Shown here: one piece after another, positions 51,523-60,757 of the stretch
How the letters are laid out: the number at the start of each line of letters is the position of its first letter
How positions within the stretch are numbered: position 1 is the first letter of the stretch
NCBI RefSeq assembly: GCF_039545135.1
Contig: NZ_BAABRU010000008.1
Coordinates: 1-64,000, forward strand
Source: Herpetosiphon gulosus
Lineage (GTDB): Bacteria > Chloroflexota > Chloroflexia > Chloroflexales > Herpetosiphonaceae
Direction of reading: 5' to 3'
DNA length: 64,000 nt
Translations under genes and position numbers: made by a program
Notes under the pieces: model-generated
The model's database searches: none
Told to the model about the DNA's origin: nothing
What the model saw: the letters and a program-made list of their open reading frames with translations, nothing else

Positions 51523-52614
51523 TTATTTGCGTTCCGACAAGAGCGCTGCGGTGACCCGTTGGGTAAACACTTCGGCGGCAATTGGGCCACCAAACGTCCA
51601 GGTTTGGCTATCCAAGGTATGTGCTTGGCCAGCTTTGACAAACTCTAGACTGTCCCAATAGGGCTTGATCGCATCGCTCTGGAAGGGATCGTTATTTTCT
51701 TCAGTGATATAGAGCATATGTACATCGCCGAACTGAGCCAACGCCTCAGTGCCAACCGACGAGAAGCCCCAAACTTGATAGGTTGGGTCTGACCAAGCGT
51801 TTTTTAAGCCCAAACGCTTGATAATTTCCATCACGGCGGCGTTATCGGTGAACAAACGTACTTCGGCGGCGTTGTTGCTGGCATAGGTTTGCGCCACCAA
51901 CACATTAGCATCAGCCAAACCAGCCTCAGCTAGTTGCGCTTTGGCATTAGCAAAGGTTTGTTCCATCTTGGCTAACACTTGTGCGCCTTCGGTTTCCTTG
52001 CCCAAAACAGCAGCGATCGTGCTGAAGGTCGTGGTCATTTCGTCGTATGGCTGGCCTTCGCCCTCTTTCAAATATGGGTTGAACATCATGGTTGGAGCGA
52101 TGGCATTTAATTGATCGTAAATTGTTTCGCCACGCAAGGCTCCGACCAAAATCAGGTCAGGCTTCAAAGCGGCAATCGTTTCAAAATCGGGTGCTGGATT
52201 TGCCCCGATTGAAACCACACTGGGATCAATCGTCAATGGCAAATCGACCCACTTGGGATAATTTTCCAAGTCGATAGCTCCGACTGGTTGCACGCCCAAG
52301 GCCAATACATCTTCCAAATACATCCAATCAAGGGCGATGACCCGTTGTGGAACGTTGGGAATGCTGATTTCACCCAAGGCATGGGTGAAGCTGCGATTTT
52401 CAGAATTAGTGGTTGTATCGCTAGCGGCAGTGGCAGTTGCTTCGGCCACAGCGGCTTCAGTTGGCACGGTTGTGGCAGTCGCAGCGGCAGCCTCGGTTGG
52501 AGCCGTGGTTGCGGTCGCGGCTGGGGCGCTGGTTGGAGTGCTGGCAGCACCGCCACAGGCTGCTAACACCGTCAGTAGCAAGCCACAAGAGAGTAAACGG
52601 GTAAAACGAACCAT
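51523..52614 (-). CDS. Iron-siderophore ABC transporter substrate-binding lipoprotein 2
   Basis: A 363-residue lipoprotein (LAAC, Cys20) with an Ala/Thr/Glu-rich linker of about 45 residues and the same FecB-type fold: PQRVIALDWMYLEDVLALGV and ETIAALKPDLILVGALRG. The two binding proteins share one set of permeases, suggesting two ligand specificities from a tandem duplication. AGGAGT precedes ATG 52614 by about eleven bases; an extension to 52713 would overlap the ATPase gene and is rejected. Confidence 0.87.
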   Translation of the reverse strand: MVRFTRLLSCGLLLTVLAACGGAASTPTSAPAATATTAPTEAAAATATTVPTEAAVAEATATAASDTTTNSENRSFTHALGEISIPNVPQRVIALDWMYLEDVLALGVQPVGAIDLENYPKWVDLPLTIDPSVVSIGANPAPDFETIAALKPDLILVGALRGETIYDQLNAIAPTMMFNPYLKEGEGQPYDEMTTTFSTIAAVLGKETEGAQVLAKMEQTFANAKAQLAEAGLADANVLVAQTYASNNAAEVRLFTDNAAVMEIIKRLGLKNAWSDPTYQVWGFSSVGTEALAQFGDVHMLYITEENNDPFQSDAIKPYWDSLEFVKAGQAHTLDSQTWTFGGPIAAEVFTQRVTAALLSERK

Positions 52615-52634
52615 TAGCAAAGTTACTCCTAGAG

Positions 52635-53465
52635 TTAAGCGCGGCTGCCAACAGCATCCGCCTGCAAAAGAGAATCTGGCGCTTCCGCAGCACATAAACC
52701 ATAGGGAATGCACAATGGCACTCCTGTGCGCGGATCGGGGATAACTTCAGCTTCGATGCCAAACACAGTGCGTAATAACGACGGTGTAATTACATCGCGC
52801 GGCGCTCCAGCGGCTTGCACAACGCCAGCCCGCAGCGCAATCACATGATCAGCATGGCGCGTGGCATGGTTCAAATCATGCACTACCATCACAATCGTGC
52901 GGCCTGATTGACGATTAAGCTGTTCTAAAAGCTGTAAGACTTCAACTTGATGCGCCAAATCCAAAAAGGTGGTTGGCTCGTCAAGCAGGATAATATCGGT
53001 TTCTTGGGCGAGGGTCATGGCGATCCAAGCCCGTTGGCGTTGACCGCCTGACAGGGCATCAACGGCGCGGTCAGCCAATTCAACCATATTGGTGATTTCG
53101 AGTGCTGAGCTAACGGCTGTTTCGTCAGCCGCCGACCATTGCTGAAACCAGCGTTGATGGGGATAGCGACCTTGCGCCACCAACTCACGCACGGTTAAGC
53201 CTTCGGGCGCAACCGGATTTTGCGGCAAAATGCCTAGTTGGGTTGCTAATTGGCGGGTCGGGATACGTTGAATATCGTGACCATCCAGCACAACTGAACC
53301 ATGCTTGGGCTTAATTAGGCGAGCCAAACCGCGCAATAAGGTCGATTTGCCACAACCATTGGGGCCAATCAAAGCAGTGATCTGCCCAGCAGGCAGCGTG
53401 ATCGACAACTGATCGAGAATGTTGGGGCCGTCATAGCCCAGGGTTAATGTATCGGTTGCTAACAT
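52635..53465 (-). CDS. Iron-siderophore ABC transporter ATPase
   Basis: A 276-residue FecE/FhuC-type ATPase. Walker A is GPNGCGKST, the signature [13 protein letters not shown], Walker [14 protein letters not shown] and the switch His is in VVHDLNH; all are intact. It drives import through the two FecCD permeases. GAGGATG before ATG 53465 overlaps the end of the permease gene, so the genes are translationally coupled. Confidence 0.93.
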   Translation of the reverse strand: MLATDTLTLGYDGPNILDQLSITLPAGQITALIGPNGCGKSTLLRGLARLIKPKHGSVVLDGHDIQRIPTRQLATQLGILPQNPVAPEGLTVRELVAQGRYPHQRWFQQWSAADETAVSSALEITNMVELADRAVDALSGGQRQRAWIAMTLAQETDIILLDEPTTFLDLAHQVEVLQLLEQLNRQSGRTIVMVVHDLNHATRHADHVIALRAGVVQAAGAPRDVITPSLLRTVFGIEAEVIPDPRTGVPLCIPYGLCAAEAPDSLLQADAVGSRA

Positions 53466-53472
53466 CACATCC

Positions 53473-54528
53473 TCACTTTGTTCGGGCATGTTGGTAGAGC
53501 ATTGCCAAAAAGAACGGTACGCCAATCACGGCGGTGACCAAGCCACAAGGAATTTCGTTGGGCGCAGCGATTGTGCGGCCAATCCAATCGGAAGCGACCA
53601 GCAGCAACGCGCCAAGCATACCTGCGGTTGGCACAAGCCCTGTGTGATCGGTACCAACCAACCGCCGCGCAACGTGCGGCGCAATCAAGCCCACAAAGCT
53701 GATTACACCCGCCACGGCCACGCTTGCGCCAGCCAAAGCCACGGCCACAAACAAAATCCAAGCGCGTTGGCGGCCAACGTTTAGCCCTAAGCCCAAGGCC
53801 ACATCTTCGCCAAGGTGCAGGCTATTCAATTGGCGAGCCTGAAACCAAGCCAAGGGCACTGCAATTGCGACCCACGGCGCAAAAGCCCAAAAATCGACCC
53901 ACGAGCGGCCATAAACGCTGCCCGTTAGCCAAATCATGGCGCGTTGCACATCGTAAATATTGCCAATCGTGATCACGAGGGTTGTGACGGCGGAACCAAC
54001 CGCACTCAAGCCCACCCCAATCAACACCAAGCGCATCGGCGAATCGCCACCCTTGCGCCAGGCCAAGAGATACATCAAGCCAGCTGCGATCAGCGCCCCA
54101 GCAAAGGCCGCGACTGGAATCCAACGCGCTGGAAAATCGCGCACCAGAATTGTCAAGACCACGGCAACTAGGCCAGCGCCAGTGTTGATGCCCATAATGC
54201 TAGGGTCGGCCAAGGGATTGCGGGTCAAACCTTGCAACAATGCGCCCGATGTACCCAATGCCAAGCCAACCAAGGCCGAAAGCAACATGCGTGGCAAGCG
54301 CAACGTGCGCACAATCAGCACATGTTGCGGATCGCCAGTTTCCATGCCGAGCAAGGTTTTAACCACATCGAGCGGGCTAATTTCATATTGACCAACGCCC
54401 ATGTTGACCACCATAATTGCCATCACCAGCAGCGCGATAACCAGCGCAACCTTGGGCAAACGGCGGTCAATTCGCAGCGAAAACTTGCCAACTTTAGGGC
54501 GAATCGTAATCCATGGAAAAGTTTTCAT
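53473..54528 (-). CDS. FecCD-family siderophore permease 2
   Basis: A 351-residue permease with about nine or ten helices of the BtuC/FecCD fold. Conserved pieces include [32 protein letters not shown], split here as [13 protein letters not shown] and [13 protein letters not shown], plus [23 protein letters not shown] [17 protein letters not shown] 54528 overlaps the upstream permease stop (ATGA), so the long N-terminal extension in the same frame is not real. It pairs with the other permease as a heterodimer. Confidence 0.93.
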   Translation of the reverse strand: MKTFPWITIRPKVGKFSLRIDRRLPKVALVIALLVMAIMVVNMGVGQYEISPLDVVKTLLGMETGDPQHVLIVRTLRLPRMLLSALVGLALGTSGALLQGLTRNPLADPSIMGINTGAGLVAVVLTILVRDFPARWIPVAAFAGALIAAGLMYLLAWRKGGDSPMRLVLIGVGLSAVGSAVTTLVITIGNIYDVQRAMIWLTGSVYGRSWVDFWAFAPWVAIAVPLAWFQARQLNSLHLGEDVALGLGLNVGRQRAWILFVAVALAGASVAVAGVISFVGLIAPHVARRLVGTDHTGLVPTAGMLGALLLVASDWIGRTIAAPNEIPCGLVTAVIGVPFFLAMLYQHARTK

Positions 54529-55568
54529 CGTTGCACCCGCCAGCGTACAAGGTAAATAAACATTGGGCCGCCGAGCAACGCGGTTACCACGCCGACTGGT
54601 ACTTCCATCGGGCGCACAATTACTCGCCCAATAATGTCGGCGACCACGAGCAGCAAGGCTCCGCCAATTGCGCAATAGGGCAAGAGCCAGCGATAATCGA
54701 GGCCGACGATAAAGCGCATAATGTGGGGAACCAACAAGCCCAAAAAGCCAATCGGCCCAGCCAGTGCCACCGCGCTGCCAGCCAATAACACCACGGCAAT
54801 TGCCGCAACTGTTTTGACCCAACCAGTACGTTGGCCCAAGCCGCGTGCCACATCCTCACCCAAGGACATTGCAGTCAGCGAACGGCCAAGGCTCAAGGCT
54901 AATATCATGCCAACTACGACGTAGGGCAGGCTTTGGCCGATTAAGCCCAAATCGCGACCCGCCACCGTACCAGCCAACCACAAACGAACCTCATCAAGCG
55001 TTTGTTGATCAAGAATTAGAATGGCGCTGGTAAACGAGGAACAGAAGGCCGTGATCATCGCGCCAGCCAAAGTCAATTTGAGTGGAGTTGGCCCGCCGCG
55101 ACCCAAGGAGCCAAGGCTATAGACCAACACCGCCGTCACCGCCGCGCCAGCAAAGGCAAAGATCGCATACAGATTGAGGGTTTTGATATTGAAGAAGGTG
55201 ATCGCCAAGACCACGCCCAAGGCTGCGCCGCTTTCGATGCCCAACAAGCCGGCATCAGCCAGTGGATTGCGAGTCAAGCCCTGCATGATCGCTCCGGCCA
55301 AGGCCAAAATTGCCCCGACAATCGCCGCCACTAAAACCCGTGGCATGCGCAAGGTGCGAATAATCAGGTGTTGGGTTGAGCTGGGATCATAATCAAATAA
55401 CGAGGCCCAAACCGTGCTGGGAGCAACATCGGCTGCCCCAAAATTAATGCTCAGGGTCATAATCACTAGTAAGAGGCCAAATGCTACAAGCAGGCCAATG
55501 GCTAAAGCCGCAGCGGCGCGACGTTTTGGTTTGGGCTGTGATGCTGATTGTGCAATGGTAACCGCCAC
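54525..55568 (-). CDS. FecCD-family siderophore permease 1
   Basis: A 347-residue FecCD permease: [33 protein letters not shown] and [15 protein letters not shown] are the family landmarks. The start is the GTG at 55568, which has GGAGT seven bases upstream; the TTG at 55589 would destroy that RBS. It is the first gene of the six-gene iron locus, directly downstream of the near-consensus promoter and GTCTTTATTG repeats. Confidence 0.92.
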   Translation of the reverse strand: MAVTIAQSASQPKPKRRAAAALAIGLLVAFGLLLVIMTLSINFGAADVAPSTVWASLFDYDPSSTQHLIIRTLRMPRVLVAAIVGAILALAGAIMQGLTRNPLADAGLLGIESGAALGVVLAITFFNIKTLNLYAIFAFAGAAVTAVLVYSLGSLGRGGPTPLKLTLAGAMITAFCSSFTSAILILDQQTLDEVRLWLAGTVAGRDLGLIGQSLPYVVVGMILALSLGRSLTAMSLGEDVARGLGQRTGWVKTVAAIAVVLLAGSAVALAGPIGFLGLLVPHIMRFIVGLDYRWLLPYCAIGGALLLVVADIIGRVIVRPMEVPVGVVTALLGGPMFIYLVRWRVQR

Positions 55569-55681
55569 GTTAGTAACTCCGTCGATCAACCGTTTTTTAA
55601 GCGCAACAAAACGACCAATGCCCTAATGCTTGGCTCGAAACAGCGCCTATTGCTTAACGGTTTGAGGAAACTTCGCCGCAA

Positions 55682-55711
55682 GATTCAGCTTGGTTATGAC
55701 AAAGCTGAATC
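55682..55711. promoter_or_regulatory. Inverted repeat GATTCAGCTT-N10-AAGCTGAATC
   Basis: Two perfect 10-bp arms with a 10-bp spacer in the leader of the iron-uptake operon. It shares its last base with the next inverted repeat, which has the same 10-10-10 geometry. It could be a second protein site or an RNA hairpin; no U-run follows. Confidence 0.6.
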
Positions 55712-55749
55712 AATAAAGACAATTTAATCAGTCTTTATTGTCTTTATTG
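55711..55749. promoter_or_regulatory. Operator-like GTCTTTATTG repeats of the iron-uptake operon
   Basis: CAATAAAGAC (55711-55720) and GTCTTTATTG (55731-55740) form a perfect inverted repeat with 10-bp spacer. A direct copy GTCTTTATTG follows at 55740-55749. A fourth, GTCTTTATTA, is at 55835-55844. They start at the expected transcription start, where a repressor would block the promoter. They do not match Fur or DtxR consensus sites. Confidence 0.65.
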
Positions 55750-55755
55750 CGGGTA

Positions 55756-55783
55756 AGTATAGTCGCTTCGGAGCATTTGTCAA
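55756..55783 (-). promoter_or_regulatory. Near-consensus sigma-70-type promoter of the iron-uptake operon
   Basis: On the minus strand TTGACA (55783-55778), 16-base spacer, TATACT (55761-55756). The predicted start near 55749 gives a leader of about 180 bases. Confidence 0.8.
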
Positions 55784-55940
55784 ATCAATGATTGGAAGAA
55801 GTTGTGAGTAAAAACAGTTTACTCTATATTAACCGTCTTTATTACAGCATTTAGCGCCAAAAACCTGCTCATTTGGTTACAATCCGACTACTTGAGTAGC
55901 CTGAACGACTGATGGTGATTGGCGGTCAGCCTTAGGATAT

Positions 55941-55985
55941 AAAACAACGATTTAGCTTATTCAGAAGGCCTAAATCGTTGTTTTA
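55941..55985. terminator. Orphan bidirectional terminator between the iron operon and sdhCAB
   Basis: AAAACAACGATTTAG (55941-55955) pairs perfectly with CTAAATCGTTGTTTT (55970-55984). No annotated gene ends into it from either side. It suggests a short unannotated transcript from about 55.8 kb. Confidence 0.75.
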
Positions 55986-56006
55986 CTCGTGAAAGTACCG
56001 TAAAAT
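55978..56006 (+). promoter_or_regulatory. Promoter of sdhCAB
   Basis: TTGTTT (55978-55983), 17-base spacer, TAAAAT (56001-56006). Its -35 overlaps the end of the orphan terminator stem. The leader would be about 145 bases. Confidence 0.5.
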
Positions 56007-56155
56007 TAAAAGCAACTAAGAAGGCTTTACAACCTGTGGGGAAGCCATGTGGATAAAGCTTCACCCAAGTGCAGCAAGTGTTTCACCTAAAGCGAATTTT
56101 AAGCGATAATATAAAAGGTAAACATGCCACGTCGGAACAGATAAAGGAGTCAGTA

Positions 56156-56827
56156 ATGACTGGGGTACTTTCTTTCTACCGAACATCCATCGGAAAGAAG
56201 GTCGTGATGGCCGTGACGGGTCTGATTGGCGTGGGCTTCGTCATTGGACATATGCTTGGCAATCTTCAAATTTATTTGGGAGCCGAAGCATTAAACAAGT
56301 ATGCGGCATTTCTTAAGAGCACTGGCGAGTTGCTGGTGGTTGTGCGGGTTGTACTGCTTACCGCAGTTATTTTGCACATCATCGCTGCCGTGCAATTGAC
56401 GATTGAAAACCGCAAATCGCGACCTCAACGCTACGTCAAAAAACAGCATGTCGAATCGACCTTCGCCAGCCGCACCATGCGCTATGGCGGGATCATTCTG
56501 CTACTGTTTATCGTCTACCATATTTTGCACTTTACGCTTGGTAAAGCGCCTGGCGGGCCACAGCCATTTGATGTCCACAATGTTTACAATAACGTGGTCT
56601 ATGGCTTCCAAAACATGTGGGTTTCGCTGTTTTATATTGTGGCGATGCTCTCACTTGGCTTGCACATGGCTCACGGGGTTTGGAGCTTGTTCCAAACATT
56701 GGGCTTAAACAACCGCCGTTTCAATCGGTTGCTGCGTAATGCTGCGCTAGGCATTGGCACCTTGTTGTTTTTGGGAAATATTTCGATTCCAATTGCGGTC
56801 TTAGTTGGTTTCCTAAAGCCAATCTAG
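56156..56827 (+). CDS. sdhC: Succinate dehydrogenase cytochrome b subunit (class B type)
   Basis: A 223-residue membrane anchor with five helices that holds haem b and the quinone site of complex II. The opening SFYRTSIGKKVVMAVTGLIG, GHMLGNLQIY, and later histidines YHILHFTLG and LGLHMAHGVWS match the SdhC b558 family that carries both haems in one subunit, so no SdhD is expected or found. AAAGGAG six bases upstream sets ATG 56156. First gene of sdhCAB. Confidence 0.93.
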   Translation: MTGVLSFYRTSIGKKVVMAVTGLIGVGFVIGHMLGNLQIYLGAEALNKYAAFLKSTGELLVVVRVVLLTAVILHIIAAVQLTIENRKSRPQRYVKKQHVESTFASRTMRYGGIILLLFIVYHILHFTLGKAPGGPQPFDVHNVYNNVVYGFQNMWVSLFYIVAMLSLGLHMAHGVWSLFQTLGLNNRRFNRLLRNAALGIGTLLFLGNISIPIAVLVGFLKPI

Positions 56828-56846
56828 TACAAATAGGTGACGCATT

Positions 56847-58760
56847 ATGCAATTGAACGCTAAAATTCCAGCAGGGCCGCTGGAAGATAAATGGGATCAG
56901 CACCGCTTCAATGTGAAGTTGGTTAACCCCGCCAATAAGCGCAAATACACCGTTTTGGTGGTTGGCTCGGGCTTGGCAGGCGCTTCTGCTGCTGCTTCAT
57001 TGGCCGAGCTTGGCTATAACGTTAAGTGTTTTTGCTTCCAAGATAGCCCCCGTCGCGCCCACAGTATCGCGGCTCAAGGCGGGATCAACGCTGCCAAGAA
57101 TTATCAAAACGACGGTGATAGTATTCGCCGTTTGTTCTACGATACAATCAAAGGTGGCGATTATCGCGCTCGTGAAGGTAATGTCTATCGCTTGGCTCAA
57201 GTCAGCGTTAACATTATTGACCAATGTGTGGCTCAAGGTGTGCCGTTCGCCCGCGAGTACGGCGGCGTGATGGCCAACCGCTCGTTCGGTGGCGCACAAG
57301 TTTCACGCACGTTCTATGCACGTGGGCAAACTGGTCAACAATTGTTGATCGGCGCTTATTCAGCGCTCGAACGCCAAATTGGCTTGAAAAAAGTCGCCAT
57401 GTATTCGCGCTGCGAAATGTTGGATATTGTCTTGGTTGATGGCAAAGCCCGTGGGATTATCACCCGCGATTTGATCAACGGCAAGATCGAGCGTCACGCA
57501 GGCGATGCGGTAGTCTTGGCAACTGGTGGGTATGGCAACGTCTTCTACCTTTCAACCAATGCTAAAGGTTGTAACGTTACCGCCAGCTATCGTGCCTACA
57601 AACGTGGCGCAGCCTTCGCTAACCCTTGCTTTACCCAAATTCACCCAACCTGTATCCCGGTTGCTGGCGATCACCAATCAAAATTGACTTTGATGAGTGA
57701 ATCGTTGCGTAACGATGGACGGATTTGGGTTCCCAAGAAGGCTGGCGACAATCGCGCTGCCAAGGATATTCCCGAAAGCGAACGCGATTATTATCTCGAA
57801 CGCAAATATCCTTCGTTCGGCAACCTCTCACCGCGCGATATTTCTTCACGCGCTGCCAAAGAAGTGTGTGATGAAGGTCGCGGCGTAGGTCCAGGCGGCT
57901 TGGGTGTCTATCTCGATTTCAGCGATTCGATCAAGCGGTTGGGCAAAAATATGATTGCCGAACGCTATGGTAACTTGTTCGAGATGTACGAACGGATTAC
58001 TGGCGAGAATCCCTACGAAGTGCCAATGCGGATTTATCCCGCTGTGCACTACACCATGGGTGGCTTGTGGGTTGACTACAACTTGATGAGCAACGTCGAA
58101 GGTTTGCACGTTTTGGGCGAAGCCAACTTCTCCGACCACGGAGCCAACCGCCTTGGGGCGAGTGCCTTGATGCAAGGTTTGGCCGATGGCTACTTTATTC
58201 TGCCCTACACAATTGGTGATTACATTGCCAGCGCCAAATTAACCCCAATTAGTACCGATCACCCAGCTTTTGCTGAAACTGAGCGCGAAGTAACCACGCG
58301 GCTCAAGCAATTGCTTGAGATCAATGGCAAGCGCAGCGTCGATGATTTCCATCGCGAGCTTGGCAAAGTGATGTGGGATTACTGTGGCATGGCGCGGAAT
58401 GATGCTGGTTTACGCACCGCCTTAGAACGCATTCCGCAAATCCGCGAAGAATTCTGGCGCGATTTACGCGTGCCAGGCAGCGGCGAATACTTCAACCAAG
58501 AGTTAGAAAAAGCCGGACGCGTGGCCGACTTCCTCGAATTTGCTGAATTAATGTGCCACGATGCGTTGATGCGCACCGAATCGTGTGGCGGTCACTTCCG
58601 CACCGAAAGCCAAACCGAGGATGGTGAGGCCAAACGCGATGACGAGAACTTTACCTTTGTGGCCGCTTGGGAATACAAGGGCGTTGGTACCAAACCAACT
58701 ATGCACAAAGAAGTTCTTGAATTTGAAAACGTTCACCTTTCAACTCGTTCGTACAAGTAA
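56847..58760 (+). CDS. sdhA: Succinate dehydrogenase flavoprotein subunit
   Basis: A 637-residue subunit that oxidises succinate to fumarate in the TCA cycle and passes electrons to SdhB. The FAD motif is [12 protein letters not shown] (38-49) and the covalently flavinylated His is His72 in [11 protein letters not shown]. The substrate-binding HxxxGG...R elements ([20 protein letters not shown]) are present. Length and order match class B enzymes. AGGTGA lies upstream; the gene follows sdhC by 19 bases. Confidence 0.96.
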   Translation: MQLNAKIPAGPLEDKWDQHRFNVKLVNPANKRKYTVLVVGSGLAGASAAASLAELGYNVKCFCFQDSPRRAHSIAAQGGINAAKNYQNDGDSIRRLFYDTIKGGDYRAREGNVYRLAQVSVNIIDQCVAQGVPFAREYGGVMANRSFGGAQVSRTFYARGQTGQQLLIGAYSALERQIGLKKVAMYSRCEMLDIVLVDGKARGIITRDLINGKIERHAGDAVVLATGGYGNVFYLSTNAKGCNVTASYRAYKRGAAFANPCFTQIHPTCIPVAGDHQSKLTLMSESLRNDGRIWVPKKAGDNRAAKDIPESERDYYLERKYPSFGNLSPRDISSRAAKEVCDEGRGVGPGGLGVYLDFSDSIKRLGKNMIAERYGNLFEMYERITGENPYEVPMRIYPAVHYTMGGLWVDYNLMSNVEGLHVLGEANFSDHGANRLGASALMQGLADGYFILPYTIGDYIASAKLTPISTDHPAFAETEREVTTRLKQLLEINGKRSVDDFHRELGKVMWDYCGMARNDAGLRTALERIPQIREEFWRDLRVPGSGEYFNQELEKAGRVADFLEFAELMCHDALMRTESCGGHFRTESQTEDGEAKRDDENFTFVAAWEYKGVGTKPTMHKEVLEFENVHLSTRSYK

Positions 58761-58776
58761 TCGCTGAGGTGCTTCA

Positions 58777-59556
58777 ATGAAATTAAAATTGCACATTTGG
58801 CGACAAGATAACGCCAAAACAGCGGGCAAAATGGTCAGCTACGATGCCAACCATGTCAGCCCCGATATGTCATTTCTCGAAATGCTCGATGTGCTCAACC
58901 AAGAGTTGATCACCAAGGGCGACGATCCGGTGGCCTTCGACCATGACTGCCGCGAAGGGATTTGCGGTGCTTGTTCGATGGTGATCAACGGGATTCCCCA
59001 CGGGCCACAGCGGGCAACCACCACCTGCCAATTGCACATGCGCTCATTCAAAGATGGCGACGAAGTGTATATTGAGCCATGGCGGGCCGAGCCATTCCCT
59101 GTGATCAAAGACTTGGCAGTTGATCGTGCAGCCCTCGACCGAATTATCGCCGCTGGCGGCTTTATCTCGGTTGGTACTGGCTCGCCGCCAGATGGCAACG
59201 CGATTCCAATTTCCAAAGAGATTTCTGATTTGGCGATGGATGCGGCGGCCTGTATTGGCTGTGGCGCGTGTGTTGCTGCTTGTCCTAACGGCTCAGCAAT
59301 GTTGTTCACCGCTGCCAAGGTCTCGCATCTGAACTTGTTACCCCAAGGCGAGCCAGAAAAAGATCAGCGGGTGATCAATATGGTTGCCCAAATGGATGCA
59401 GAAGGCTTTGGCAATTGTACCAACTATGCTGAATGCCAAGCCGCCTGTCCCAAGGAAATTAGTATCCAGTTTATTGCCAAGATGAACCGCGACCTCATTC
59501 GGGCCAAGTTGCGCGAAGGCAACAACGCTGGCTCTGGCAAAACCGGTGGGGCGTAA
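58777..59556 (+). CDS. sdhB: Succinate dehydrogenase iron-sulfur subunit
   Basis: A 259-residue subunit linking flavin to quinone. The [2Fe-2S] ligands are Cys58, 63, 66 and 84 ([14 protein letters not shown]). The [4Fe-4S] and [3Fe-4S] ligands are Cys159, 162, 165, 169 ([11 protein letters not shown]) and Cys214, 220, 224 ([11 protein letters not shown]). The fully conserved set shows an active protein. The gene follows sdhA by 16 bases and ends at the first of two duplicated terminators. Confidence 0.96.
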   Translation: MKLKLHIWRQDNAKTAGKMVSYDANHVSPDMSFLEMLDVLNQELITKGDDPVAFDHDCREGICGACSMVINGIPHGPQRATTTCQLHMRSFKDGDEVYIEPWRAEPFPVIKDLAVDRAALDRIIAAGGFISVGTGSPPDGNAIPISKEISDLAMDAAACIGCGACVAACPNGSAMLFTAAKVSHLNLLPQGEPEKDQRVINMVAQMDAEGFGNCTNYAECQAACPKEISIQFIAKMNRDLIRAKLREGNNAGSGKTGGA

Positions 59557-59583
59557 GCTCTAGGGATCGGTTGCTGGTAGGTG

Positions 59584-59617
59584 GGGATCGGGCTGTTATT
59601 AGCTCGATCCCTGTTTT
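59584..59617 (+). terminator. sdhB terminator; left copy of a 34-bp direct repeat
   Basis: GGATCGGGCT (59585-59594) pairs with AGCTCGATCC (59601-59610, one G-T pair), followed by CTGTTTT. The 34 bases match 61672-61705 at 31 positions; the two copies bracket the AAA/TOPRIM pair. Confidence 0.85.
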
Positions 59618-59630
59618 GGTTAACAAGAGA

Positions 59631-59639
59631 TGCTATAAT
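59631..59639 (+). promoter_or_regulatory. Extended -10 promoter of the AAA/TOPRIM cassette
   Basis: TGCTATAAT, with TATAAT at 59634-59639, 37 bases before the first start codon. It lies after the sdhB terminator, so the cassette has its own promoter. Confidence 0.7.
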
Positions 59640-59675
59640 GCCACAGGATCTTTATACAGATAGGCCAGGTTGATT

Positions 59676-60755
59676 ATGAATCAAGTGCATCCGCATAATC
59701 CTCAAATACGATTGAGTCATTTAAGTATTAAGAACTTCAAAGGAATTGAAGAAGTTGAAATCGATTTCCCTGAACCACAACTCAATGGCGATCCAGATAT
59801 TATGGTTATGGGTAGTCGCAATGGTTTAGGCAAAACATCAATATTTGAGGCTTGCTCGTTATTATTTCTCTATATTTTTGGCAGCGATCGCTTTCGTGAT
59901 ATGGTATCACAGGTTAGTCGCTATGGTATTTCGATCAACATACCTGATCTATTGATTCGTTCTGGGATTGATAAGTTTGATATCTCAGGTCAAGTAACGA
60001 TTGAAAATAAAGTTTACTCTCCAAAAATTACATTTTCAAGAAATGGCAAATTCAAGCTTGAGAATGAAATACCAAAATCACTAACAAAAATGTATGATTA
60101 TAATATTATTGATTATTTTCATACAATGCTTGGATTACAACCAAATCCTTTAATTATTTCAAATTTCATCTACTTCCATAGTCATCGAAAAATACAAGAA
60201 GGTAGTTTGGAATTAGGTAATATGCTAGACGATAATACTAGTATTGGGATAAATAATAAAAATTCAATCTTACGTAGAAATTCTAATATCAAAAGTACCT
60301 TCAAACAAGAAATTCTTCGATTATTAATGAGTCGTGGTGGCTTATTTGAAAGTTCTAACGAGCAAAAAGCTGAGCTTATTTTAAATAAACTTAATGATTT
60401 AGTTGAAGAATATGCTAATGGGAGAATAGAAAAACTTAAAGCATTACCAGACAGCACAATTGAGTTTTTAGTAACTCCAAGTAATGGCGGAGAATCTTTT
60501 AATTTTGATGGATTAAGCTCAGGCCAAAAAGAAATTATCTCAACATTATTTCTAATTTGGAATTATACCGAGAATAATCCTGGGCTTATATTAATTGATG
60601 AACCAGAACTACACTTAAATTCACAATGGCATAGGCCATTCATTAAAAATCTTTATAAGCTTGCACCGAATAATCAATATATTATTGCGACCCATTCAGA
60701 AGATATTTTCGATTCAGTTGATGCTGATCGCCGAATTTTATTATCGGATGACTGA
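59676..60755 (+). CDS. AAA/ABC-type ATPase of a two-gene defence-like cassette (AriA-like)
   Basis: A 359-residue SMC/OLD-type ATPase. Walker A is GSRNGLGKTS (46-55), the signature LSSGQKE (280-286), Walker B LILIDEPE (304-311) and the switch His340 in ATHSED. No TOPRIM domain is fused to it; one is encoded by the next gene, two bases on. ATPase plus separate DUF4435 TOPRIM is the architecture of PARIS (AriA/AriB), an abortive anti-phage system. The G+C content is very low (11 of 60 bases at 60061-60120). The gene is shorter than typical AriA (about 450-500), so it may be a divergent relative. The start is ATG 59676. Confidence 0.85.
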   Translation: MNQVHPHNPQIRLSHLSIKNFKGIEEVEIDFPEPQLNGDPDIMVMGSRNGLGKTSIFEACSLLFLYIFGSDRFRDMVSQVSRYGISINIPDLLIRSGIDKFDISGQVTIENKVYSPKITFSRNGKFKLENEIPKSLTKMYDYNIIDYFHTMLGLQPNPLIISNFIYFHSHRKIQEGSLELGNMLDDNTSIGINNKNSILRRNSNIKSTFKQEILRLLMSRGGLFESSNEQKAELILNKLNDLVEEYANGRIEKLKALPDSTIEFLVTPSNGGESFNFDGLSSGQKEIISTLFLIWNYTENNPGLILIDEPELHLNSQWHRPFIKNLYKLAPNNQYIIATHSEDIFDSVDADRRILLSDD

Positions 60756-60757
60756 TT

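Noticed and set aside
53473-54822. FecCD permease 2 read with a 98-residue N-terminal extension
   Set aside because: The extension lies wholly within the upstream permease gene in another frame; the ATGA overlap at 54525-54528 marks the real start.
55711-55749. Fur box upstream of the iron operon
   Set aside because: The repeat GTCTTTATTG does not match GATAATGATAATCATTATC at useful identity; it was kept as a new operator candidate instead.
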